NCBI GenBank assembly: GCA_030512335.1
Contig: JAULSU010000001.1
Span: 1,240,001-1,304,000, forward strand
Direction: 5' to 3'
DNA length: 64,000 nt
DNA from: Immersiella caudata
Taxonomy: Eukaryota; Ascomycota; Sordariomycetes; Sordariales; Lasiosphaeriaceae
Below, piece by piece: positions 10,281 through 21,703 of the stretch (position 1 is the stretch's first letter; every line of letters begins with the position of its first letter). The notes under the pieces were generated by a model. It saw only the letters and a list, made by a program, of their open reading frames with translations, was not told where the DNA came from and did not search any database. Made by a program: the position numbers and the translations under genes.

Positions 10281-12666
10281 TTAACCAAGGAAGCTCTTGG
10301 TGAAGCTCTGGATGACCTCCCTGAGCTTGGCATCGAGGTCCTTGCTGATGGCGCCCTCCTTCTCAATGGTGGCGAGGAGATCAGCCTCGTTGGTCTTGAG
10401 GTGGGCGAGGAAGTCAGCCTCCCACTGGAGGATCTTGGCGACGGGAACGGAGTCGAGGAAACCGTTGACACCGGCGAAGATAAGGGGAACCATCTCGTTG
10501 ACGGCCATGGGGGAGTACTGCTTCTGCTTGAGGAGCTCGGTCAACTGTAGCAAGTAAGAATTAGCACCGAGCCGGGTAATTTTTGTCTTGGTTTCCAAAT
10601 ACTTACACGTTCACCACGGTTGAGGGTCTGCTTGGTAGCAGCATCAAGATCGGAACCGAACTGGGCGAAGGCAGCGACCTCACGGTACTGGGCCAAGAAA
10701 AGCTTGAGCGAACCAGCGACTTGCTTCATGGCCTTGAGCTGGGCAGCGGAACCGACACGAGAGACCGAAAGACCGACGTTGATGGCAGGGCGGATACCCT
10801 TGTAGAAGAGCTCAGCCTCCAGGAAGATCTGACCGTCGGTGATGGAAATGACGTTGGTGGGAATGTAAGCGGACACATCACCACCCTGGGTCTCAATGAT
10901 AGGGAGGGCAGTCATGGAACCACCGCCATGAGTGTCATTCATCTTGGCGGCACGCTCGAGAAGACGGGAGTGGAGGTAGAAAACGTCACCGGGGTAGGCC
11001 TCACGTCCGGGGGGACGACGGAGCAGGAGTGACATTTGACGGTAGGCAACGGCCTGCTTCGAGAGATCGTCGTAGATGACAAGGGAGTGCTTTCCATTAT
11101 CACGGAAATATTCCTAATTCCGTCAGCATCATGGTCATCATCATCATGGAAGGGGGAGAGTGCATGGTGGTGTTCAAGGAGACAAGTTGAAAGCTTCCGA
11201 AGCATCACCCAAAAAGTGGGATTGCGAGAACTTACACCGATAGAGGCTAAAAGCCATGTCAGTGAGCTATTCGTGGATCATGAGAACGAGTAGGTGGGAG
11301 GTTGAACATACCTCCGGTGAAGGGAGCGATGTACTGGAGGGGAGCAGCCTCGGAAGCGGTGGCGGCAACGACGATAGAGTACTTCATAGCGTCGTTCTCC
11401 TCAAGGGTCTTGACGAGCTGGGCAACGGTGGAACGCTTCTGGCCAACGGCGACGTAGACGCAGTAAAGCTTCTTGGTCTCGTCGTTGGTGTTGTTCCACC
11501 GCTTCTGGTTGAGCATGGCGTCGAGGGCGACAGCAGTCTTGCCAGTCTGACGATCGCCAATGATCAACTCACGCTGACCACGACCAATGGGAACCATGGC
11601 GTCGACGGACTTGAGACCGGTCTGCACGGGCTGGTTGACAGAGCGGCGGGGAAGAATGCCGGGGGCCTTGAGCTGCGCACGGCGCTTCTCCTTGGTGTTG
11701 AGGGGGCCCTTGCCGTCAATGGGGTTACCGAGGGCGTCGACGACACGTCCGAGCAGCTCCATGCCGACGGGGACATCCACCTGGACATCGTTAGCTGAAT
11801 GCTGATGTCGGAACTCGGCTCGAGATCCTTACGATTTCACCGGTACGCTTGACGGTCTCACCCTCCTTGACGAGACGATCAGAACCGAAAAGCACGACAC
11901 CGACCTGGCCGGCCTCGAGGTTCATGCACATGCCCTTGACGCCGGAGGCGAACCTGCAGTCTGTTAGTCGCAATGCATTGCCATTGCAAAAGGGGTTGGT
12001 CAACATACTCGACAAGCTCCTCAGCCTGGACATTGGCCATGCCGTGCACACGGGCGATACCATCACTTTAGAGACATCAATGTTAGCATCCATATCCATT
12101 CCACAATCCCTGATCCATCCGCAGCCCAATTGGGATGTTTGTGTTGTTGCGGAGCTTTGCTGTTGATGCAAAGCTCCCTCGGTTCGCTGCCAAGCTTTTC
12201 CCAACACGGAGCGCCACGTACCCAACTGACAGGACGCGGCCGGTCTCAGCGAGGTTGGACTCCTCCTGGACACCACGGATTCTCTGCTCGAGAATGGACG
12301 AAACCTCGGTCGGTGATGCCTTGGCCTCGGCGTATGTGCGGCTCTGGAGGGCGGAAACGGTGGGTGCGGCATTTCGCTGCAGCAGAGGTGGTTAGCCGAA
12401 TCCCCGAGACAGCGCCAAAACATGAGCAAAATTCGACAGCTCCCGGACAAGCTCCAAATGGCCACCAAACAGTTCCGCGTCGCCGGCAAAAAGCTCAATT
12501 GAGCTTCAGGAACGTCTTGAGATGCCATTGAGGATGCTTTCGGACGGGATACGACGGAATTGAGTTCGGGTTGGGCGGGTGGATGCGGACTCACCACAGC
12601 GACTCTGCTCGACGCAGAGAGGGCGCCCACGGCGCGCGTGCTCTGTCTGAGGGCGTTCCGGAACAT
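10281..12666 (-). CDS. atp1: Mitochondrial F1 ATP synthase subunit alpha
   Basis: Non-catalytic alpha subunit of the F1 head of ATP synthase, in the mitochondrial matrix. Eight exons on the minus strand: 12595-12666, 12222-12376, 12009-12065, 11833-11953, 11312-11780, 11236-11246, 10607-11113 and 10281-10544. They sum to 1656 nt (551 aa), the normal length for fungal alpha subunits. The first 24 residues (MFRNALRQSTRAVG...) are Arg/Ser-rich without acids, a mitochondrial presequence. The P-loop GDRQTGKTAVALD and the Sac/Asp region LVIYDDLSKQAVAYRQMSLLLRRPPGREAYPGD are intact. Exon 6 is only 11 nt (CCTCTATCGGT). It supplies Ala-Ser-Ile-Gly between PFTG and EYFRDNGKHS, and without it both frame and family sequence break. 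Each join fits GT..AG with CTAAC- or CTGAC-type branch sites where I checked. Confidence 0.97.
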
Positions 12667-13293
12667 CTTGTGAGGTGTCGGGGTGTGTCTGGAGCGGAAG
12701 GAAAACAATTGCAACGAATTGCAATTGCGTGGAGGGGAGATTAAGACGAAGGTTGATGAAGTTTCGAGGTCCAAACGTGAGGAAAATTGTCGAGGAAGGG
12801 TTCGTTGGCCTTGGTCGAGGAGCGGAGGGTGGAGTCCCAGCTCACCCCGTAGCCAATCATATTCAGCCGAGAATTTTGCGCACTCCAGTTTCCCGTTCCC
12901 GAGCGTCTCCACGGCATTGGCTCGAGCACGCCAAACATGTCAGGACGGAGACGGAGGCGTGCTGCATACATAGTTCTACACATCAATTGAGTTCCCTTCT
13001 GTTTCTCCAGTTCTTTCCGAATAGCTTCATTCCCTCCATTTCACTACCTATACAAGCATTGAAGCGCTTGGAACTGGTTCCCGTATCCCGCAACTCAAAA
13101 GCCCTAAGATGCTTTCTCCGGGTAATCCCGAACGCAATTGAAGCTCTGACCATCTTTCGTCCCATCACCAGCAGCAACAGCATTTGTTCCTGGGGTCAGA
13201 TACCCACTTCATCAAGGACCATTTCTCAAAACCACGCCAAACGCCAGGACCTCCTGAACTGCCCAATTGCACTCAACAGTTCGATGCCTCGAC
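12667..13293. other. Intergenic, atp1 upstream region
   Basis: Upstream of atp1 and downstream of the unrecognised gene at 13294-14877. A 325-codon open frame on the plus strand (12675-13652) runs through here but overlaps the opposite-strand gene and has no domain, so I treat it as non-coding. Confidence 0.5.
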
Positions 13294-14877
13294 TCATTGA
13301 AATCCCAGGCCAATCCCGTCCTCAAGGGAATCGTCCTCAACAGAGGCGTTGTCATCCCAACTTGACACGAAGTTTTCTAGGTCGAAGCCACAAAATATTC
13401 CGTCAAAGTCCCATGTCAGGGCGCCATCAGGGAGCTGAGTTGGGACAGCGACGCCGCGAACAACTGGAAGCTTGTCTCGGATGTGAGGAGGCCAGGATTC
13501 CATCGATAGTGTTATCTTCCGGACAAACTTCCAGCCCGTATCCATACCAGATGAACCTTGAATGGTTCCCAACTGAGCAACCCGGGCCAAACACGATTGG
13601 ACGTCGGGGAAGGTCTCAGTTTGTGCAGTTGTGGGTATCTCCATCTCTTTGATGTAAGTCATGAAGAGGTTCATGACGTCTTCTTCTTCTTCCCTGAGCA
13701 GGAACTCCTCGTCCTCGGCTGCGCCTAGTTGGTCCTCAAAAATGGCCTTGAGAGTTTGGCGAGCAATTCTGGCGCTATCGGCGTCGCCATACATTGTCAC
13801 GTCTCTGGGGTCTTCGCGTTCGAGGTAGAAGGCACGATACGAAACAAGGAGGGTCGACATTTGCGCTTCGATTTCAGCTTCAGTAAACCACTCGATCTCA
13901 AGTGTTGTACGCCCTTCCTCGATTGGCGCATGGGACGAAGGGCCAGGGCTTGGGAAGTTGCTGCTTCGGATCTTGATGGGACTCTCCAAATCGGATAAAG
14001 AACCGTCTCGACGGACCACGCCTGTTTGGTCAGATGAGAGTCAACGTGGAGATGGGCGTCAACACTCACCAATCCTGTCGCCACTTTCACTCTGCTCCCG
14101 GGACTGCCTCCCTGGATCATTGGGAGCTTGCGATGCAGTGTCCGAGAGACTTGCCACGGCAAGCTCGGCCCCTCGTTGCCTGGCATCGGCAATCTTTCGC
14201 AGCTTGGAGCTGGACCCAAGCGGGTCGCCCAAGCTGTCAACCGGATCTTCCGCCTGGGACCGGGATCGCTTTGCCTGGCGAGGCGCAAATGGCGGACTTG
14301 CAGCTCTTTTGGCCCCGATAGGAGATGCGTCTGGGGTGACGAGATTCAACTGCGCCAACGGTTGCACAACAATGCAAGCTCGGGTGGACACGGTACGAGT
14401 TGGTGTTGGCGTCGCGAGGGGCTCTCGACTCCAGGCCTGTTGATCGACTTTCGGGGTGATTGTCAAGATCGGTTGCTGCGTCCAGGTTTGCTGAGTGGCC
14501 TTTGGTGTGACCAGCAAGGTGCTGTTTTCGTCGACTTCGGGGGTTTGCGAGCGACGGGAAGATGTGGCCGTCGAGGCAATAGAGGCACAATCGCTTCCCA
14601 TCTTCAACGACGAGGCTCTCGGCAGAAAGACATTGTCAAAGAGACCCCCAAATCCGCTGATAATCTCGCCATGGCTCGGCGACTCATCATCAAGAGGTGG
14701 CGTTGAAGACTGCGATGCATTCCTCCTGCTCGATGATGGGCTTGCGGCTTCCGACGTTATGTCTTCTTCAATGGAGAATTGGGAAGGCCGTCGAACGGCA
14801 TTGCCGTGGCTCCCGCTGCCCTCACTGGAGCGGGTAAGGATGGCGAGAACAGTTGTGTCTTCCATGTCTTGCTTCAT
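13294..14877 (-). CDS. Unrecognised, probably nuclear, disordered protein
   Basis: Two exons, 14070-14877 and 13294-14021, joined at a GTGAGT..CAG intron; 511 aa from ATG 14877. I do not recognise the family. Residues about 1-260 are Ser/Thr/Pro-rich. They include a tandem motif of about 17 residues (TPKATQQTWTQQP followed by TPKVDQQAWSREP) and a Lys/Arg cluster, AKRAAS..PRQAKRSRSQ, resembling a bipartite nuclear signal. The C-terminal 200 residues look folded and acidic: WFTEAEIEAQMSTLLVSYRAFYL, then RIARQTLKAIFEDQ, a long Glu run, MNLFMTYIKEME, and a closing WDFDGIFCGFDLENF segment. A likely 5' UTR intron (about 14890-14937, GTGAGT donor) lies just upstream. An upstream coding exon cannot be excluded, so the N-terminus is provisional. 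Confidence 0.7.
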
Positions 14878-16614
14878 GGGCGTTTGCTGCTTGACACATC
14901 AGTTACATCTAGGCCGACTGTTTCAGGGGCAACTCACAAACTCAGGGAGTCGAAATCCGACTTGGTTGCCAGCACTTCAAGTCTTTCAGCAGCAATGAGT
15001 TGTTGGCTATTCGAATTGGTAATTGTTTGGCTTGTATTCAGGGAACGGCCTGGATTGTCTGGCTGATATATGCTCTTTGCCAATTGACGCGGAGTGGGGG
15101 CTCGCGTTCGGCTGCAGGGAAGCCGTTGGCCTCGACCCAATTCGCGGCCATGGCGGTGTCCAACGCCATGAACCATGAACAGGGACGCCACACACTTTAC
15201 TCAGAGTTCCTCACCACTGAGAGAGCTTCAGAACGAGCAGACAGAGGTTCCGGAGTATGGCGCGCGGTAATGGCCAAAACCAAGGACATGGATTGTCTCC
15301 ATATTCCCTCCCGCTGCCCGGCCTCTACCGTCTCCACAATCGACGCATTCGAACAGACACCATGCACACTCACGAGCAAGATGGTCTGACTGCCTCTGAA
15401 TTTTCACTCAGACGCGTCTGCTGTACCCCTGGGTCGCGATTTCGCGATGCAGCTCGAGTTTGGGGTACACCGCGGTTGGCGCTTAAGAGCCACGCCGTGA
15501 TTGGGTTGAGCCAACCCGGCAGTCTGGCTCACTAATGTGCTTTAACGCCTGGCGACGCCACGGAGTTTGAGGCCATTGGCCTTGCCTCGGATTCTTCACA
15601 TTTGGGGGTTGCACGATGTGTGCGCCATTCTGCGCTATCCTTCAATTGACAAGGCTACAGGAACGCGGCCATGCCATACTGTCTCTGACAAGGGCTCACC
15701 ATATCCAATCGATTCCACATTTCTTGCAATTCAAGACTTTGGCACAAAGCCTTGTGCTGAATACGGGAGTCTAGTCGGCCTGGGGCCTGGGGCCCTCGTC
15801 CCTACCTCTTCAGCCTTGGCCTTGCTCCGACAGCGATCCGGCCATGCTCTCATCTGCATGATTGTGGCTGAGCCAATGGCTTTGTCAGTGTCCGGCAGTC
15901 CTGCAACTCGCATATGGGAATCGTTGGTCGTCACGTCAACAACTAGCGGCCACGGGCCGGTCCCGCGACCAGTTTCTACGGCCCCCTTCTATCGGCTGCA
16001 CTTGTCTCAGAGGCGAACGGGGGGACCGGCCTACTAACCTCGGGGCTCTCCACGGGGCATTCCGGCAGGCAATCCGGAGTAGACGACCGAAGAGAGGGAG
16101 CCGATCAAGTGATTTGGATGAATGACACAGGATCTGGGGCTCGTTGTCGAGATAGGCCTGTTGGTCATGCTAGAAGGTGACTCTGACCAAAGGAAAGACC
16201 TTTCGTAGTCATGCGGCTTGGCTGGCGACAAGGTCGTCTTGATGTCGCGTGGGTGGCGGCCGCGTGACGGAGAAGAGACATGCCTCTTCCTGATAGGGAC
16301 CTTGGCACTCTTCTGACTGTGGTTTGCTTTATGCACATCCAGGGGCTCTTGGGCCATGACAAACAAGCACTGCCCAGGTCTCTCGCCGACGTGACTTTGA
16401 CATGGCTGACCATAGCAGGGCTGATTATCTGTTGAGCTTAGCTGGATATCTAGCGTAATCTGAACCCTTGTGGATTCACAGATCATCCCCTTACGCAAGT
16501 AGAATTTAGAATCAATTATTGAGAGAGAACCCTACCACCCTGTGAAGACAACTCCAACCAGTTACAAATACCGACTCCCACTTAAAAGTACAATCTGCCC
16601 ATTACTCCCACCCC
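14878..16614. other. Intergenic with probable 5' UTR exon
   Basis: The first 60-100 bases probably hold a 5' UTR intron and leader exon of the gene at 13294-14877 (GTGAGT donor at 14937, CTGAT branch-like motif, AAG or CAG acceptor near 14887). Beyond that I see no coding region or RNA gene. The right end is the 3' flank of the 2H-phosphoesterase-like gene. Confidence 0.45.
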
Positions 16615-17463
16615 TTATCTTAAATAAAACATCCTATCAAACCTAAACATGTCCTCAAAGGTACAAAACTCGGGGGCCCCCAACTCAAACTGCTTCGGCA
16701 TCGGATCAAAATGCCCCTTCAACAACGCATTCAACTGGGCTTTCTGCTCCTTGTTCAGATACCGCAAGAAATAAGCCATGCTCAGATGCAGCTCGTAGTA
16801 CTTGTGATGCGCATGCTTGATCTGCAGTGTCTCCGCCAGCCGGTCCCGCAGCCGACGGAAGCGAGCCTCTTCTTCGGCTGTGCGAAGGCTCAGGCGGATG
16901 CCAATACCGACTGCGAACGATGAAAAACCAGTGGCCACGAGGCGGTACGGGGGCTGCTCGGCTGGTGTGAGGTGGAAATTCTCCAGTTTAGACACGAAGT
17001 GAGATGTGCATTGGGCTAGACTGGCGTCATGGTGGAGGTCCTTAGGCCAGTGGCCTGGTGCTCGGACACTGTCACATACGCCTTCTGGTTGGGTGTTAGT
17101 TGAGGTGGCCGGGAGAGAGGGAGGCGAGTATGAAGTGGACATACCGAAGATGGTCATGTGCCAGCTTCCGGGAGGCAACAGAGCGAATAGTGATGACAGG
17201 GGGCTCGCTGCCAGCTTGGCGTGGAGCTCGAGAAGCGAGGCATAGAACTCCGTTTGAGGGGATAAATGGGCGATGATGGTATTGCCGCTGAAGGGCTGCA
17301 CGTTGCCTTCCGGGTCGAACTTGCTTGGAACTCCGATCGGGTAGCCCGGGTCCCGATCGGCATCGGGGATCGTAACGGTATAAGTGGGGAAATCGGCATC
17401 GGAGTCGTCCCCCGAGTCGCCCCGGTTTCTTTTCCCCGTGAGGCTCCGAAAGAAGCTGCGCAT
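16615..17463 (-). CDS. DUF1868 / 2H-phosphoesterase-like protein
   Basis: Two exons, 17145-17463 and 16615-17084, joined over a 60-nt GTATGT..CAG intron; 262 aa. Splicing restores HMTIFEGVCDSVR, the usual family sequence. The intron is a multiple of three with no stop, so the unspliced frame is open too (282 codons). The two HxS/Tx motifs of the 2H superfamily are present: HMTI at about residues 102-105 and HLSM at about 206-209. 2H enzymes hydrolyse 2',3'-cyclic phosphates or related phosphodiesters. The substrate of this branch is not known to me, so only a probable RNA or nucleotide phosphoesterase fold is claimed. The Arg/Asp-rich N-terminus (MRSFFRSLTGKRNRGDS) is not obviously a targeting signal. 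It is divergent from prohibitin-2 across 1.2 kb. Confidence 0.88.
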   Translation of the reverse strand: MRSFFRSLTGKRNRGDSGDDSDADFPTYTVTIPDADRDPGYPIGVPSKFDPEGNVQPFSGNTIIAHLSPQTEFYASLLELHAKLAASPLSSLFALLPPGSWHMTIFGMSTSYSPPSLPATSTNTQPEGVCDSVRAPGHWPKDLHHDASLAQCTSHFVSKLENFHLTPAEQPPYRLVATGFSSFAVGIGIRLSLRTAEEEARFRRLRDRLAETLQIKHAHHKYYELHLSMAYFLRYLNKEQKAQLNALLKGHFDPMPKQFELGAPEFCTFEDMFRFDRMFYLR

Positions 17464-18648
17464 GATTCACCTGAGCAGAAGAAGACACTGATGGGAAGGC
17501 GTGATACTTGGGAGCTGGTGCTGCCTGGGGATGGCCCAGTTCTTTAGGGCTCGGCATTCAGTCCATCGTAGGGAACGGGTACCTGATTTAGCGGGTTTGA
17601 GTGCTGGGGCACAGTGCTTTTGGCGTGCATGCGGCAGGGTAACGATTGGTTCGCGCGGCGCCACAACACAGACAACATCGGCGTTTTGAAGCCCTTCACG
17701 ATCGTGTGGAGTTCCGGGGACCAACCTCCCGAGGCGCGGGCGGGATTCATCGGCGACCCTCCAGTCAATTTTCCCGAGGTGTGTTCCCGTTTTTCGCGTA
17801 CCGGCCACTCCCCCACAGGGCGCGTCAACACGCCACCTCCCTATCAAGGGGGGCACGGCACGGACAGGCTCGCTTCTCGGAGACTAGCCATCGGCGACTT
17901 GCCCGGTGACCACCGGCGACCAGTGCCCCGCGAACGGGTGAAGGAATCCCGCCTAAGCATTGAGACTTATAGTAATACAAAAGCTCACAAAGCGGAAGAG
18001 GTCAATGCTATTGCATACCTCGACCTTGAAAAGGGCACCCGCGGCCGCGCATGTGGAAGGTGGAATGTTCTTTGGAGGTCCAGGAGCCCCCGTTGCGTCG
18101 GTTTGCTTGAGCCATGTTTGCTAGCAACGCTTGTGGATTGACATTGGCTGTCGGCCGCTGACAGAGAGCACGGGCGAGCAGATAAACTCCGTCGCTTGAT
18201 AGATACGAAGTACCGCATCTCAACAATCGAACTTGTCGAAAAACGTATAGTTTCTTGAAGGACCCCGAGAAAAGACAGACAAACGAGTGGGCTCGCCCTG
18301 AAATCCTAATCGAGGCGCCCGGGGATTCTTCAAGGTGTGAAAATAGGGGGCAGGAAACGAAAATTTCAAGAAAAACATATGGGGATTCTCCGGCATCATA
18401 GACTCGGTAGCCAAAACACCCGTGGAAGGTTAGAAGGGTTTGCTCCCGATTTCTCAGGTTGCCGTCTAGTCCGTTGCGGATGAGCTTGGACGAGCTCACG
18501 TGACTCACCGTTGCCATTTGCAGGGGCCGTGCACGACGAGGCGATCTGGATCCACCAGAATTTGAAGCTCACCAAAGCTCCAGCTGCAAGCTCTTCTCCA
18601 CCGTTGAAGGGATCAGTTATCACGGCTGCCCGCTATACACCGCCCAAC
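17464..18648. other. Divergent intergenic, DUF1868 gene / phb2
   Basis: Shared upstream region of two divergent genes. The plus frame is open without a stop from 18511 into phb2, but the family N-terminus starts at ATG 18649, so the extension is taken as leader. No motif I can name. Confidence 0.5.
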
Positions 18649-19698
18649 ATGTCGAACCGCAACCCATTCCAAGACTATGTCAATCGCATGCAGCAAGTAG
18701 CCCGGAGCGGCGGCGGTGGCGGGTTTCCCGGAGGACGAAACCCTAGGAACACTGTCGGTTGGTTCGCTGGTGTTCTCCTCCTCGGCGGCGGCGCAATCGT
18801 CCTCCAGAACTCCCTCTTCAACGTCGATGGTGGTCACAGAGCAATCAAGTACCGGAGAATAAGCGGTGTGAGCAAGGAGATTTATAGCGAAGGTACGTCC
18901 GACGCATCCGGGCCAGGCCGGCGACAGACACGGCAAGGTACTGATACGAGGTTCTACAGGCACACACTTCAACATCCCCTGGTTCGAAACGCCCATCACC
19001 TACGATGTGCGAGCGAAGCCGCGGCTGGTGTCGTCGCTCACAGGAACCAAGGATCTCCAGATGGTCAACATCACCTGCCGTGTGCTCTCCAGGCCCGAGG
19101 TGAACGCATTGCCGCAGATCTACAGGACACTGGGTACCGACTACGACGAGCGTGTCCTTCCCTCAATTGTCAACGAGGTTCTAAAGAGTGTCGTTGCGCA
19201 ATTCAATGCCAGCCAGCTGATCACACAAAGAGAGATGGTTGCCAAGCTTGTCCGCGACAACCTCTCCAAGCGCGCTGCGCGCTTCAACATCCTCCTGGAT
19301 GATGTCTCTCTCACAGTATGACCGCTCCAAGACTCAGTTCTGTTACACTGTCAACTGACACTTGTTAGCACCTTGCCTTCTCCCCCGAGTTCACAGCAGC
19401 AGTCGAGGCGAAGCAGGTCGCACAACAAGAGGCACAGCGGGCAGCCTTCGTTGTTGACAAGGCGCGCCAGGAAAAGCAGGCCATGGTCGTCAAGGCTCAG
19501 GGTGAGGCTCGCTCTGCTGAGCTTATCGGAGAGGCCATCAAGAAGAGCAAGTCGTATGTGGAGCTGAAGAAGTTGGAGAACGCGCGCGCTATTGCAGGCA
19601 TCATCCAGGAGGCTGGTGGCAAGAACAGACTTCTTCTCGACTCCGAAGGCCTTGGCCTGAACGTATTTGAGGATAAGCCCTCGGACAAGAAGGCTTAG
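18649..19698 (+). CDS. phb2: Prohibitin-2
   Basis: Inner-membrane SPFH protein. With prohibitin-1 it forms ring complexes that hold the m-AAA protease and support cristae and cardiolipin organisation. Three exons: 18649-18892, 18960-19315 and 19369-19698; 309 aa. The start MSNRNPFQDYVNRMQQ matches the family. The Gly-rich stretch is followed by a hydrophobic segment, WFAGVLLLGGGAIVLQNSLF (about residues 40-59), which anchors the protein. The SPFH domain follows: GHRAIKYRRISGV, THFNIPWFETPITYDVRAKPR, SSLTGTKDLQMVNITCRVL, LGTDYDERVLPSI. Then comes a long charged coiled coil (EAKQVAQQEAQRAAFVVDKA). Both introns are short and phase-preserving. Length and order are normal, and nothing is missing. 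Confidence 0.97.
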
Positions 19699-20255
19699 GG
19701 GACCCACGGACCTGTGGGATTGCCGGAATCTCCACTGTACGTTTGTATGATATCCTGGCTAGTAGCCAGAGTAACTGGCTGGTAGCCGGCCAGCTGTATA
19801 ATTAGCATTACATTGGCAAGCGAGCCATCTTGTTTTGGCTTCTCGTGTGACCTTTGAACAGGAGTTCTAGCTAGCCCTGGAAAAAACCATCTCATTATGT
19901 TGCGCTGCGACTACTAAGGTTGACTCCTTGGTGCCAGGCAGCATACCTACCTAGAAACCGCTTCCTAGACTAGAGTACCCTCAAATGCAGCGGCCCCACG
20001 CGACCGACCCGCGTCTGACTTCGACCGCTACCCCACTACCCCGCCCTATCCGTCACTCCAGCCCAGGACAGGACCTTCGTGATTGTCAGCCAGCAAAGTT
20101 GCCTGCCTATCGAGGTACACCGAATCTTTTCCTCTTACAGAATATTCTCCGAGACAGACGAGCCTCTTGCTCCCACCACCATCGCAACCCGAGAGCGCCG
20201 CGCCTCTCCTCCTTGACAAGTATCTCTACACTTTCGCGACAGCCAACTGCCCACC
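19699..20255. other. Intergenic, phb2 3' flank / rub1 promoter
   Basis: 3' flank of phb2 followed by a pyrimidine-rich leader (CT-rich from about 20000) that ends in a good start context, CCACC before ATG 20256. No other coding signal. Confidence 0.5.
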
Positions 20256-20751
20256 ATGCAACTCAAGTTCGTGCCCGTCTACCATCTCCCTCCCCCTCGC
20301 GTCCCCATCTCCAGTCGAGAACAAAAATAACGAGGCTCCGCGGCGAGAGGACTTTCACGACAACCAGTATGCTAACACCCGCTGTAGAATTCGCACGCTG
20401 ACAGGCAGAGAGATCGAGCTCGACGTTGAGCCTACCGACAAGGTACGGCATCCCCACCCTCCCTACGTCGCGACGATAGTCGGAAACGAAACTAACGGGA
20501 GTTCCTCTCCGTACAGGTCGCCCAAATCAAGGAGAAGGTCGAGGAGAAGGAGGGCATCCCGCCCGCACAGCAGCGTCTCATTTACGGAGGCAAACAGATG
20601 TGAGTTTTGAGGCTTCCACAAGGAAAGGGACCAGGAGTAGGGGAAGGTATTAACTGGATTCAGGGTCGACGACAAGACGGCGAGCGACTATCAGCTCGAG
20701 GGAGGATGCACACTCCATCTCGTGCTTGCGCTCAGAGGAGGGAGGAACTAG
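20256..20751 (+). CDS. rub1: NEDD8/Rub1 ubiquitin-like modifier
   Basis: Small modifier conjugated to cullins, activating cullin-RING ubiquitin ligases. Four exons: 20256-20266, 20388-20442, 20517-20599 and 20664-20751; 78 aa. The first coding exon is only 11 nt (ATGCAACTCAA) and ends at a GTTCGT donor. Its intron has a CTAAC branch motif before CTGTAG. The joins give MQLKIRTLTGREIELDVEP, DKVAQIKEKVEEKEGIPP, QQRLIYGGKQM and VDDKTASDYQLEGG. The C-terminus is LALRGG plus a two-residue tail (RN) that must be removed before conjugation. Ala at position 72, where ubiquitin has Arg, separates NEDD8 from ubiquitin. Convergent with elongin A, itself a component of a cullin-type ligase. Confidence 0.97.
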
Positions 20752-21703
20752 GACGTAGTATCGATACTAGGGGAGTGTTTATTACCCAAGGGTAGATATG
20801 CGGTTGTGGTCGTCAAGGAAAGATCATGGGATACGAATGAATATGACGAGGAGGGGCTCGGTCGGTTTTCAGCGTACTGTTTTAGTTGCGAATTATGAAT
20901 GGGGGTTGAACCACTCAGTTGGGTGTTGAGGGTGAAATCCAGGGAGAGTGCATTCGCTAGCGAGGTTTTTTCTGAGGGTATTGCGGACGGTCTCTCCCTC
21001 GGACATGCGGGCGTATTTGTGTCAGCCTGGGAGCGTAGCCTTAGTTCGATGGACCTGACTCTGTTGAGAGGAGGGGGCAAAATCGACACCCTGAGTGTGC
21101 ACAATTTGGGAGTAATGACCACTAACTCCCCATTCATGGGATCTGGAGACTCATGCAGACTAGTACACCTGATCTCAACTCCATAGATCGGTGCAGTTAT
21201 TGATGGTAAAATCACAGTCCAGTCTGGGCGTGGTTGCGGAGCCCCGACGACAGTGAGATTCACATAACTGTGTAACTGCAAACTGCTGGCTGGGTACCAG
21301 CAATATAAGTTGTTCTAGCATATTCTTGTCGGTACCCGGAGCCATTAGTCCAGGTGGTCTTCATGAAGGACCATAAATCTGTGGTTGAATTGCTGTTGAC
21401 TACACTTGTCAAACTTTACATGACCCATTTGCACCACGAGCACGCAATGATTTATTGGCTGATAGCAGACGAAAGGCATATTTGGCAGAACTGTACTTGA
21501 AATTCCGCTGTTTAAACGACATGGTGTATGACCTGGGTATCTCAAATCCCTTGAACCCATTTCCCTCCGAGGACACAGAAATTCTCCATATCTGTACCGC
21601 TAGTAACCGATTCAAATCAATGCCTCTTCATGCTTCATGCTTCGTATGCAAGTACATGAGTCCTCCCAAGCCTGTTCTACTCTAACAAAATACCCGGCTC
21701 AAG
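20752..21703. other. Convergent intergenic, rub1 / elongin A
   Basis: 3' flanks of two convergent genes. Short open frames only (under 100 codons), without motifs. Nothing else seen. Confidence 0.5.

Noticed and set aside
12675..13652. 325-codon plus-strand open frame upstream of atp1
   Set aside because: Overlaps the opposite-strand gene at 13294-14877, no recognisable motif, composition unlike neighbouring genes.
15007..15195. Coding exon upstream of the unrecognised gene at 13294-14877
   Set aside because: No frame through 14938-15195 joins in phase to the downstream exon without a stop, so it is treated as probable 5' UTR.
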